Positions 54,011-64,000 of a stretch of 64,000 nt of DNA are shown here, in pieces. The position numbers and the translations under genes are program-made. Location of the stretch: contig NC_060060.1 of assembly GCF_020283565.1 (NCBI RefSeq), positions 4,588,001-4,652,000 of the forward strand. Reading direction: 5' to 3'. Source of the DNA: Trifolium pratense (Eukaryota; Streptophyta; Magnoliopsida; Fabales; Fabaceae). The notes under the pieces are model-generated. The model searched no databases and was not told the DNA's origin. It saw only the letters and a program-made list of their open reading frames with translations. Within the stretch, counting starts at the first letter, position 1; every line of letters begins with the position of its first letter.

Positions 54011-55110
54011 TCAAAATTCGCACTTCTGGTTTGGAGCTTGCTCTTCAATCGGTCTTTGGAGTTGTTTGTGGTTGCGGCGGCGGTTTTGTGTTTTTCAAGT
54101 GTTTTGGATCTGGATGGGTTTCGGTTACTTCCAGTTCTGCGGTGGCTCGTCTTTCTGGTATGGTGTTGACGGCGGATTTGGGTCTTCGTTCGTGGTGGTA
54201 CTAGTTTTAAGGCGGTGGTTGCTTGTTGTGCGGCTGTTTTGTTTGTTTGCAGTGGTGTTGGAAGCTTTTGCTTCCTATTCCACTAGGTTTTTTTGTTGTT
54301 CACAGTGGCGTTGGGCTGCATGTGGCGGATTCGGCGGTTGTTCGGTGGTGCTGGTTTGCAGTAGGGCGTTGGCGTGAGTTCTAACCAATTGCGTACAAGG
54401 TGAAAGATGGATGTGGTGGTTGTGATGGTTCTAAGTTGGGATGGTGGTGGCTGCGTCAGATCTGAGAAGGGGGTGGTGTGGCGGCAGCTGCGACGGTTCT
54501 GAGTTGGAGGTGTTGTGACGGTGTGGTGGTGAGGTGTTGACGTGGAGGTGTTGGTTTTGGCGCCGCCGGTGTGAGGTTGATGTTGTGTGAGACTGGTTTT
54601 CCTCGATACGGGATTCTCTGACAAGCTTACAAATCCGTTGAGATCTGCATGACTCGTTTTTTAGCCTCAGTGTTGACTCGATACGAGATTTGTAGGTTTC
54701 TTTGTATTTGGTCGACCTTTTTCGCATCAGTGTTGACTGTGAGTTGGGGACTTAACTCCCTAGTTTTCATTCTGCCGTTGCCCCATTAATTTTTGCCTCA
54801 CAAAGCTGCTTTTTGTATTTTGATAGGCCGATCACTTTTGATTTGAGATCGGGAGTTAGAGTCTTAGGGCATCTTTTTGGGTCGGGTTAACGTTGATAGT
54901 CCTCTTTGGTGGTCTGGTGTTTGTGGTGTTTGCTCTAGTGGTCTGGTGACTGGGGAGTGTGTACTAGGTGGTGTCAGTCTTTTAGCTTTCTCATTGGTGT
55001 TCCACTTATATACGACGCCTCTGTTTTATAATTCCGTAATTCTGTTTATCCCAGCATCTGTTCGTCTTGTGCAGAGACCGATTATTATTAATAATATTTT
55101 GCCGTTTAAA
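54011..55110 (+). mobile_element. GC-rich non-LTR retroelement or retroposed transcript, 1.1 kb
   Basis: A G/T- and GC-rich island starts abruptly at 54011 and ends with an aataatattttgccgttt plus A run at 55110. aaataattt is present on both sides (54002-54010, 55111-55119) as a target duplication. The plus strand is very rich in ggcggtggt, gtggtggt and similar words. Its open frames contain no motif I know. A LINE-mobilised sequence is the best reading. Confidence 0.6.
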
Positions 55111-55119
55111 AAATAATTT

Positions 55120-56218
55120 GTCACATAGCAGATTGAATATAAACAATATTTTTTGTTTTTTCTACAAATTTCGGAGTACTAATTAATTACTGCTAATTAA
55201 GTTCTTTCACGGGAGGAGATCCTCTAATGTGATATTTTTGTCGTATAAAATCCCTTTCCACTCATCTTTTTACAACAAGCATTTTTAATTATTAAAATAG
55301 TAATAGAAGTTTGAGATGGAGACTGAAAATATCCTGCCGTTAAAATTACACAGGAGACAAATTTCAAAAAATAAAAATAAAAATTTCAAGTCTAGTACTA
55401 CTAGTACTAGTATTTGCCTAACATATTAATGAGAGCATGCTCCATTATTAATGCACACCACCATTTTGTACATCAAGTCAAATGTATGTAGCACAACTCT
55501 AGGCATATGGCTACACCTACGTGCCTCTCTCAAATTAACATAAAGGCAATAAATGCATTTATTATATATACATAATATACAATCATAATAAATACTAATA
55601 AATTATTCACAATATAGTGATTAAAAAAATTGAGAGAAACTATTGAAATATAAATAAACATTATTGGTTCATTTAATTGGAAGGAATTAATCTTTCCAAA
55701 AAAAAAGGGAAGGAATTAAAGAAAGTAATTAAAAAGGAAGGAAAACACAAAAATTGATGAATAAACGTAAATTAAATCTATTATAAAAAAAAACTTAAAC
55801 TAAATCTTAATTCATATTCATTTATTGGTTTTCGTATTTTACTTTCTTCGCATTTTATTTCTTTCCAACCAAACGGACCCTAAAAGAAAATGCATTGTCT
55901 TTAAGAAGAGAATATTTGATCTTATATAATAAACATTTTGATCCTTATAAAAAGAGAAACTATTGAAATAAACAATTTATGTTGTTGAGATCAAATTGAT
56001 ACTTAAAAAGAGGAAACAAATATGCATCGATATAATTTTATACTGTCAATCAACAACAACTATGTATTCTGCCACGTCACTCAATTTCAATAATATTACA
56101 TGAAAGTTTCAATCATTTTTATTAAATGTCAGTGTAAATGACGGGTGCGTGTTTTTTAAACCCATACTTTGATATCCTCTCCTATTTTGAGGTACCTAGG
56201 TTTAGGCCTTAGCATCGT
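55120..56218. other. Intergenic, no gene recognised
   Basis: AT-rich DNA containing only the micro-insertion listed at 55679. Confidence 0.5.
55679..55719. repeat. Poly(A) micro-insertion with 12-bp direct repeat
   Basis: ggaaggaattaa occurs at 55679-55690 and 55708-55719. The insert is tctttcc, nine A and g. Confidence 0.72.
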
Positions 56219-56246
56219 CTAGACTTTGACCCGTGCGATGCACGGG
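56219..56246 (-). mobile_element. Helitron-like 3' terminus, minus orientation
   Basis: A 7-bp hairpin (cccgtgc 56230-56236, gcacggg 56240-56246) is followed on the minus strand by tcaaagt and ctag (complement at 56219-56222). The element would extend to the right. Its 5' end was not found. Confidence 0.55.
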
Positions 56247-57562
56247 TTTTAATTTTTCACATCTCCTTCATCAACATTTTACAAGTTTGTAAAATATAAC
56301 ATTTTTCTCTTTCATCAAAGATGAATTAAAACAACAGAGTGAAGAGTATAATAAGAGATTGAGAGGGAGAAAAGGTGGTCGAAACCTGAAGAAAAAATAA
56401 TAATTTGCATCTTAATGTTTGTTCAGTCTATTTCGATTAACAAGAGATATATTTTTAGAGACAGACATTCGCGCCCGTATATAACCGTACGCTTGTGATT
56501 GATTTTTCAAATTTTTGACTCAAGATCCAACCCGAATCTAACCAAATACTTTCATATATTAGCGGTTATGTCAGTTTCAAGCCGGGTTGTAAGTCCGTAC
56601 TCAATCATACTTAATTTACACATAATATTTTGTCTGGGGATATATTTATTTTGTGCCCTGTGAAACTAGTGTACAAAATTTGGTGCTTACAACTCATACT
56701 TTCCATTCTTTCAAAAAAGATAAATAAAACATTATACTCAAAAAATTATAATATTATAATGTTAAAAAGTGTACACTAAAATAAACAATGGCATTTTTAA
56801 AATCACCTTATAAAGATTATAGATTTGTGCGATTGTGATGTTGTCAATTATATACTATATTATAGTGGATTATGGCTTTTGGTTGTAGGAGAGGAGGCGA
56901 AACTTCTAACTGATCCATTCAATGAGAAATGCTAGTTGCAATTTTCTTATATCAATCTGGTGTCTAGCTAGGAAATTCAGATAAATAAGTGGAGTGTTGA
57001 GTTCGAATCCCGACTCCTGAACATATAGTGTAATGTTCCTGTTAATTAAATTAAGTTCATGAGACTATAAAATTTTATTTTATGAGAAAAAATGATGCAT
57101 TGACGCAATATAAAACTGTCTATTAGTACCAATTATGTTTTTCGCTATGTCATCTCACTTTTTCTATAGAACATGATAAAATTGATAAGTTGATAAATTT
57201 TTATTGAATGGTCGTGTAAAATTATTTTACACTGTCAGTGTTAAACTTTTATTTTATAGTTATTTATCGATTGACCAATATAATAAACTTTTTATTTATT
57301 TATTTATTTTTGAGGGATTCACCTCTGCCAACTAATTTCATCTAATTTTCATAAATAAAAAACTAATTTAATCTATTTATTTAAATATTAATATATTTGA
57401 CGACATTAAACCATCTATAATTTACCAAAAACAAACATTAAACCATCTATAAAATACAAAAGAGCCATGTGATTTCCGGTAGCTAAAGTCATGAATAATA
57501 ATAAAATACTACGTATTGGGTTAAATAAATTTGTTTCCTATCATGTTCAATTTCTTTGACTT
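56247..57562. other. Intergenic, no gene recognised
   Basis: AT-rich. At 56960-57065 a stretch with gagttcgaatcccgactcc resembles a dispersed repeat also seen near 4190 and 57890, with a B-box-like core. It could be part of the Helitron-like element ending at 56219. Confidence 0.4.
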
Positions 57563-57593
57563 CTTTTTATTTTTTTGGTACAACTTTTTATTT
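57563..57593. repeat. Poly(T) micro-insertion with 10-bp direct repeat
   Basis: ctttttattt occurs at 57563-57572 and 57584-57593, with ttttggtacaa between; its complement ttgtacc plus A equals the insert at 30654. Confidence 0.5.
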
Positions 57594-57790
57594 CTTTCTA
57601 TAAAATTTTAAAATTAACCAGTCAATTTTTTTTTGAATTAAATGCTTCACGATAGCTAAATCCATAAATATTAACAAAATTAGTAAACAAATATAGTAAA
57701 AATTTATTTCTCATATTAATTTCTTTGACTACTTTTTATTTAAACTATACAATTCAATCATATTTAAATTCTTTATTAATAAAATTTATC

Positions 57791-57825
57791 AGATGGATAA
57801 TTTTTTTATTAAATAGATGGATAAT
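57791..57825. repeat. Poly(T) micro-insertion with 11-bp direct repeat
   Basis: agatggataat occurs at 57791-57801 and 57815-57825, with ttttttattaaat between. Confidence 0.6.
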
Positions 57826-57966
57826 ATATAACTTAAGCATTTTTTTTTTGTCAAATAGTCTAATAGATAGAAATTCACTCTTAAAATGAATAGAGAATTC
57901 TACATTCGAAATCCGACCATGCATATATATGCAATGTACCTATTAACCAAGCTATGTTTAAGGAGA

Positions 57967-57968
<2 letters not shown>

Positions 57969-58041
<73 letters not shown>
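57969..58041. repeat. (TA)n microsatellite, 73 bp
   Basis: Uninterrupted TA repeat. The open frame across it, giving Ile-Tyr repeats, is an artefact. Confidence 0.97.
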
Positions 58042-58044
<3 letters not shown>

Positions 58045-59043
58045 AGCATCTATTACATGAATAAAAAAATCTAACATGTTATTAATTAGTAATATTAATT
58101 CATTTAAAATTTCAAATTCAATTGTTCCAAATTATAATGTTTTTTCCTTTCTTTCTATTTTGTCCCATATTAAGGTTCAACTAATGGGTTGTTTTTTAAT
58201 CAACGATGGTGTTGGAAATGACCTTAAGAGATTGGGAGAGACAATGGCAACATCAATGTGTGACACATATTGGAAGGAGATGGAAGCTTGTTGCAGTTTT
58301 TGTGTGCGTGAATATTGCATATAAAAGAGATAAATGATAAAAAAAAAAATGGTTTCTCAACTTGTTTGACCGGTTAATAGGTAAGAGGATAAAAAAATTG
58401 GCTGATATGACAAGTTTTTATTGAAGTATGTTAGAAGAGTGTGTTAGAGGGCGTGAACCTAGCATTACTCAATTATTTAGTCATTAAAATATACGAGTAA
58501 AATATTTAGTCCTCAAATTTAAAAACATGCATCAATTTCTTTCGCTCATCCACCAAATTGTCTTTAATGAAAATAAGTCAAAATCAATTAAAGACTATTC
58601 AAGAATGCTTGAATGAGACGTAAGAGGTCTCTTTTAATTTAACTAGATATCTTAGGTACGAATTCATAAATTTTTTGAGAAAAAACTTTGCCCCTTATTG
58701 TGATTTTACCTATAGATCAAAAAATTAGTCTATATAATTACATGTATAAAATATCAAATTTTAATAAAAAATAATGATAAAAGACAAACATTTAGTAAAA
58801 AAGAAAATAAAAGACCAACGTATTAACTGACATAATCTATCATTACATCAAAATAAATGGATGTAATATGTAGTTACAAATTTAGTAGGACATTGTAACA
58901 CACGTTAGAAGTCCAATGTCAAATTGAGGATTGAAATTGTTTTAACTTAAATGATATAATTTGTTATCTTAGCCGTCTAATTTCCTATTATAATGTGTAT
59001 TAATTGCTTCAACAAATTTTGATCCCAAATATACAACTTTTAA
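58042..59043. other. Intergenic, one unassigned short frame
   Basis: The frame at 58076-58324 contains NDLKRLGETMATSM and CDTYWKEMEACCSFCV. I recognise no family and see no gene signals, so I do not call it. Confidence 0.4.
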
Positions 59044-59093
59044 AATTGTGGTACTAAAATTGCTCAAAAAATAATAATAATTGTGGTACTAAA
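59044..59093. repeat. Poly(A) micro-insertion at a site also used by a SINE
   Basis: aattgtggtactaaa occurs at 59044-59058, 59079-59093 and 59264-59278. The first interval is attgctc plus an A-rich run (20 bp); the second is the SINE. Confidence 0.78.
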
Positions 59094-59263
59094 ACTAATC
59101 ATTGGTTGTTTAGTAGTGATTGACGCTAAATTTAGTAGGAAAGATTACAGTTCAATTCTCGTATATGAGAGAGAGCTGAAATCACTTGAACCTAGAATTG
59201 ACCTCCGAACCAGATTAAACGGTCTAGCCGACCGGATACTAGTGATGAAAATAAAATAAAAAA
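59094..59263 (+). mobile_element. tRNA-derived SINE with 15-bp target duplication
   Basis: A-box-like ttggttgtttagtagtga at the start, B-box-like cagttcaattctc, then gagagctgaaatcacttgaa, ccgaaccagattaaac and an A-rich end. Duplications aattgtggtactaaa at 59079-59093 and 59264-59278. It is the longest SINE copy in the window. Confidence 0.88.
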
Positions 59264-59613
59264 AATTGTGGTACTAAATTTAGAAAAAGAGATTAAATTG
59301 AATATTAAATAATGTTATTCAAGAATATAAACTGACCTATATTATAATTTCAAAGATTTAAAACTGATTTTATTCACTATTAAAATAAAGATTGACTTAA
59401 AAAATAATATTGTAATAATAAAAGAAATTGTGAGGAACATTCCAGAAAAAATAGATTGAGGGAGGTTTTCAGAAAAGTAAAACAGACACAACACAACACA
59501 ACACAAACGAGACGCCAAACTCAAATCTGTGGGTGTCTTTGTCTTTGTTCCAAACCAACAACAATTAACAATTAATTATTTCTTAATTATTTAATTAAGA
59601 AAAACAAAACAAA

Positions 59614-59617
<4 letters not shown>

Positions 59618-59652
<35 letters not shown>
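59618..59652 (+). repeat. (CT)n tract in the prolyl hydroxylase leader
   Basis: A pure CT repeat of about 35 bp, 100 bp before the ATG at 59753. CT-rich tracts are common in plant 5' leaders. Confidence 0.9.
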
Positions 59653-59656
<4 letters not shown>

Positions 59657-59752
59657 TATTATAACTATAAGAGTAACATTCATTCTTAATTCTTATTTTG
59701 ATTCTTCTTCTGATTCTGCTTCTATTTCCGTGTCAATTTCTACATCATCATC

Positions 59753-62700
59753 ATGTTTCAGCCTCGTTTTCTTCCATTATTACTCTTTCTCCCCTGTTTT
59801 TTCTCTGTTCTTTTCGTATCTTCAATTCGATTACCCGGTTTAGAAGAAGATAAACCAACGTAAAATACCGCATACCCTTTTCTTCTTTTTTGTTTATGTG
59901 TTTCAAAATGTTGAAAAAATCTTATCTTTTTTTGTTGGGGGTTTTCAATTTTTGATTTTTTGTTTCACTGTTTTCAGGCTTGGATCGGTTTTTGGAGTAA
60001 GAAAAGTGAAGTTTGATCCCACACGTGTCATTCAGCTCTCATGGAGTCCTAGGTACTTACCCTTTTCCTCTGTCCTACAAAAGTTTTTATTTTTATTTTT
60101 TTTACTTGTTGTAATTTTTGTTTTGTGAATTGTGTTATGCAGGGCTTTTCTGTACAAGAATTTTTTAACTGATGAAGAATGTGATCATCTTAAAGAGCTG
60201 GTTAGGATTTTTATTTTCCAGTAATTATCATTGGTTTTGGATTTTTGTTTCCTTGTGTATGTGTTGGAATGTAATTAATAGTATATATTATGCTCATGTT
60301 GAGAGCCCTTGAAAATGAGTTTCAAGTGCGAGGCATCCCTCACCTTAAATCGCTTTTGTAAGGTTGAGTTAGACTCAGCTGTCAGGCTATTGAGGTTACA
60401 CTCTAGATGATCAGTACTAGGCGTGAGAATGTGTTGAGAATTGAGTGTTGCCTGAAAATATGCTTATAAGTGGCAGGCATCCGTTAAATTCACCTTACAA
60501 GCTGATTTTGTAGGGTTGACTTAGACCCTTCTATCAGGGCCACTTAGCTCATGCTCTAGATTTTAAGTACTAGGTGTGACAAGGTACAAGGTGTGTTGAG
60601 AGTCTCTCACATTGTCTGAAAATATGTTTATACGTGGGAGGCGTTTCTCACCTTACATGCTGATTTTGTATGTGATATTGGGGCCACTCAAGTCATGCTC
60701 CAAATGTTCAGTACTGGGTGTAACAAGGTGTGTTGAGAGTCTCACATTGTCTGAAAACATGTTTATTTGTGGGAGACATTCCTCACCGTACAAGCTAGTT
60801 TTGTGGGTTTGAGTTAGGCTTTGCTATCGGGCCACTTTAGTTATGCTCTAAATGTTTATTCTTTGATGTGACAAGGTGTTTTGAGGGTCTCATATTGGCT
60901 TACAATGTTTATAAGGGGATATTTACATTACAAGCCAATTTTGTAGGATTCAATTAGGTCTATTTCAAATTCTAAGATTTCATATCTGAATTTTTGTGAT
61001 ATTAGGCCAAGGATAAACTTGAGAAGTCTATGGTGGCGGACAATGAATCTGGTAAAAGTATACAAAGTGATGTCAGAACAAGTTCTGGGATGTTTCTCAG
61101 CAAGGCACAGGTATAAAAAGCGACAATTTATTTTCTTTCCATGTCAAAACTCATAGGCACTTCATGTGACTATAGTATCTAGCATGCAAGTTTTTGTTTT
61201 TAATTGTGTTATATTTGAACATGTGGTTCTTCTTATGTTATATATATATATATGGGCATGCATTTTGATGACGAGAAATGTGCTATAGAAATTAGTTCGG
61301 TGTTTCAATGTTTTTGTGAGTTTGATCCATGGAGATGATTGACTTGTTTAAATTGTGAACGGAATTTTATGTAAAATGTGGATTGACATTGAATTATACT
61401 TTGCAATGAAGATAGCCTAATATCAAAAGTTTTAAGTAATCATGGGCATATTCACGTGATTTTAAATCCAAAACATTCTGAAGCTGTCAAAGTCAAAGAA
61501 TCCTTGAGTTCAGAACAGTTATTTGCATTACATTACTACATTCGTGTAGAAAGATTTTAATATCTAGATTCTTCCTTCGTAGTTGCAAAGAACATATTGA
61601 ATTATCATTGTAACTTTATGAGGTTTTTGTTCTTCATCCTGTTGATCTTCTATTTTTCTCTCAAACTTTCATATTTATGCAACTTTATTATCCTCATCTT
61701 GCATGCTATAACGTGATGCGTTTTAATTGTAGTATTATATATAGTGTGAAGTTGAATCTAATGGTAACTATTAACTCATCTCCCCTTACGCAATAACCCT
61801 TTCTCTACAAATCTTTGTAGCACTGACACTTCAAATTGAAGCAATGTATGTCAAACAAGACACCGACACATGATTGCATTTAGTTAATTCATTTTCTCAA
61901 ATTGTTACCGGTGTCGATGTGTCTGTGTCTGTGTCGTGCTTAGTGTCCATTTCTAAGTTTTACTTTTGACATATATGCTTTTTATTTGTCGAATTTGGAT
62001 GTTTACTCTTCTAAAGCTGCTTGATTTACGTGCTTTTATTTCTCGAGTTTGGATATTTACTTTTTTAGTTCCTCTTTCTTTTGTTCTTTCTTTAAGGATG
62101 AAATAGTTGCTGGCATCGAAGATCGAATTGCCGCATGGACATTCCTTCCTATAGGTAAGTAGACACCGTCACTCTTTGGTCCATTATAGCTTCTTTTTTG
62201 CTTCACTTAAATTTTATGATATCTCTTTTGTGCATCAGAGAATGGCGAGTCTATACAAGTATTGCACTACCAGAATGGTGAGAAATATGAACCACATTTT
62301 GATTTCTTCCATGACAAGGACAATCAACGACTCGGTGGCCATCGTGTTGCAACAGTGCTGATGTATTTGTCTAATGTTGAGAAGGGTGGAGAAACAATTT
62401 TTCCTTATGCCGCGGTAAAGACTTTCTCATGTCTTTGATTCTATCTAACAAAAGAAAGAAAATAAAATCATGATACATGAGTTATTGGTTCGCATTTTCA
62501 GGGCAGGTTGTCGCAGCCAAAGGATGAGAGTTGGTCTGAATGCGCTCACAAAGGATACGCAGGTATGCATTTCAGAATGGTTTTATAAGCTATTACTAAT
62601 TTATTTTTTTAGATTCTTTATTTTGAACCGTAACAAGAGAGACTCGCCTTAAAGCTTCGTGTTACTGGTGCTTAATATTGTGGTGTGCATTTTGCCTTTC

Positions 62701-63495
62701 TTTTGAATAAGCTACTATTTTTTTTTTGTCTTAGTGTTACGATTATTTAATATTGTGATGTAGGATTGATTTTGACATGTTTGGATGTTATCAAGTAGAA
62801 TTTATTTGCCTCCAAAATTGATTCTAACTTGAAGCTAGAATTTGTAACTCACTTTTACATGATTGTATCCAAACATACATCACTTTACATTTAATTCAAG
62901 TTTAGAGAATCAAGTCATTCAAAATCAGTTTTTGTCACCGTAGAACCAAACACACACTTAAATAAGTATTTATTCAATAAGCTATTATAGGGAGCTTACT
63001 TTACGTTATTCTGTAAGCTACTCTAGGAAGTAAGTATATAAAAATAAGGAAAACAACAACTTATAAACATGTCGTAACTTGCTTTTTTTAAGTTTAAACA
63101 TAATTTTTCTGTCTATTTTTCGGCATAGGATCTTAATTCTAACGCATTCGGTTTCTGTCATTTCAGTAAAACCTCGTAAGGGTGACGCCTTATTGTTCTT
63201 CAGTCTTCATCTGAATGCAACTACAGACACTAGTAGTTTACATGGAAGTTGTCCAGTGATTGAAGGTGAGAAGTGGTCTGCAACAAAGTGGATTCACGTC
63301 GCAGACTTTATGAAACCGATACGGCTAGCATCTGACGACGATGGAGAGTGTGTTGATGAGAATGAGAATTGTGGTAGATGGGCTAAAGTTGGTGAATGTG
63401 AGAAGAATCCACTTTATATGGTTGGTAATGATGGAGTTAAAGGAAAATGTATGAAGAGTTGCAATGTTTGCTCTTCTTCTTCTTCTTCTTCTTAG
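59753..63495 (+). CDS. Prolyl 4-hydroxylase with ShKT domain, eight exons
   Basis: Exons: 59753-59859, 59978-60052, 60143-60200, 61006-61110, 62097-62154, 62239-62414, 62502-62562, 63167-63495. All introns are GT-AG and phases agree, giving 322 residues. The N-terminus (FLPLLLFLPCFFSVLFVSS) is a signal anchor, so the protein would sit in ER/Golgi. The dioxygenase core has iron ligands His154 and Asp156 (YEPHFDFF) and His239, and the 2-oxoglutarate-binding Lys249, ten residues after His239. Other family marks: RTSSGMFL, GGHRVATVLMYL, GGETIFP, HGSCPVI.GEKWSATKW. Residues 275-315 form a six-cysteine ShKT domain, and the end is seven Ser (TCT/TCC repeat). These enzymes hydroxylate prolines of extensins and arabinogalactan proteins. 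Its ATG follows a CT tract and is the first in the leader in frame. Confidence 0.95.
60297..60965 (+). repeat. Five-unit degenerate tandem repeat in intron 3
   Basis: Units of about 115-160 bp start gtgttgaga(g)..., continue ctgaaaatatg.ttata.gtgggaggcat, ctcaccttacaagctgattt, tgtagg.ttgagttag and end tgctctaaatgtt..agtact.ggtgtgacaag. They begin near 60297, 60430, 60590, 60730 and 60875. The motif resembles a legume LTR fragment that multiplied in tandem. Confidence 0.85.
62750..63060. repeat. MITE-like remnant in intron 7
   Basis: gtttggatgttatcaag near 62780 and ggttcta-type inverted words (accgtagaaccaaacac) near 62940 suggest a worn inverted-repeat element. Ends are unclear. Confidence 0.35.
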
Positions 63496-63770
63496 GGAGG
63501 TTATCATGATTTATGTTATAAACTAGAAAATTGTAATGAATTACAGAAAGAATTTAAAAGAATAGAAAGTGTATTATTGAAAAATGAATAGAAATTAAAA
63601 AAATAATCCTCTTAAGGGTTTTTCCTTTACAATGAATTATGATGCCATGGCTCAACAATTTTAAACCGCACGAACAAAATGAAGTTGTGATCGAATTGCA
63701 TAAGTGAAGTGATCAAACATCAACAATGTCAGTTCATGATTCAACCAATGGAACCGTTCGATTCATTTTT

Positions 63771-63820
63771 AAATGAAGTTGGATTCTCTGATGTCAAATG
63801 AAGTTGGATTCTCTGATGTC
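63771..63820. repeat. 25-bp exact tandem duplication
   Basis: aaatgaagttggattctctg plus atgtc occurs at 63771-63795 and 63796-63820. It lies 275 bp after the prolyl hydroxylase stop. Confidence 0.95.
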
Positions 63821-64000
63821 AAAATTTTGACGTATTGATGCATTCGGTATATTTGTAGTCGTTAGATTGATATTCGACATTTTAAAAAATAATAAATACC
63901 AACTTAAAATTTGAACCGTCCAATTTCAATCCAGCATTCACGAATATATTGAATGTGTGAATGCGTAATAATTTGACAGCACTGAATCATGGTCCAATCA

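Noticed and set aside
57886..58074. Open frame rich in Ile-Tyr
   Set aside because: It is the translation of the (TA)n microsatellite.

Overview
This window is plant nuclear DNA, AT-rich and loaded with short transposons. A legume close to Medicago is the likely source; this is inferred from the types of MITE, SINE and LTR present, not from a database match. There are no bacterial features.

The core, about 11.9 to 42.8 kb, is a plus-strand tandem array of single-exon BCS1/AATP1-type AAA-ATPase genes. Four copies have intact reading frames: 14283-15809 (type A), and 20197-21747, 31729-33279 and 40702-42252 (type C1, C2, C3). A fifth (type B, 24466-29226) is cut in two by a gag-only LTR retrotransposon at 24939-28158. 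That element has a perfect 5-bp target duplication and LTRs that look identical, so it is very young. Decayed pieces complete the array: a type A pseudogene (12362-13168) broken by a hAT-like element, a type B tail (16262-16429) and an orphan type A 3' flank (23460-23880). Promoters, 3' flanks and coding sequence all show segmental duplication, reciprocal loss and probable gene conversion.

Before the array (1-11.9 kb) there is no intact gene. This part holds a miniature LTR element (TRIM), SINEs, a hAT-like element, a LINE remnant, two Mutator-like foldback elements and two related miRNA-like hairpins.

After the array come a partial aminotransferase gene next to a CACTA-type end, a thaumatin-like gene lacking its signal-peptide exon (minus strand), and a minus-strand cluster of three C/D box snoRNAs with a plant ribosomal-type promoter. 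The guides of two snoRNAs match neighbouring segments of 25S rRNA. Next are a cytochrome P450 fragment and a 1.1-kb GC-rich retroelement. The window ends with a complete eight-exon prolyl 4-hydroxylase gene (59753-63495) carrying a C-terminal ShKT domain.

Spread over the whole window are about 20 tiny poly(A) or poly(T) insertions, each flanked by a 10-21 bp direct repeat. At several of them a paralogous copy shows the empty site. They look like extremely truncated LINE-type retropositions and are the most unusual signal here.
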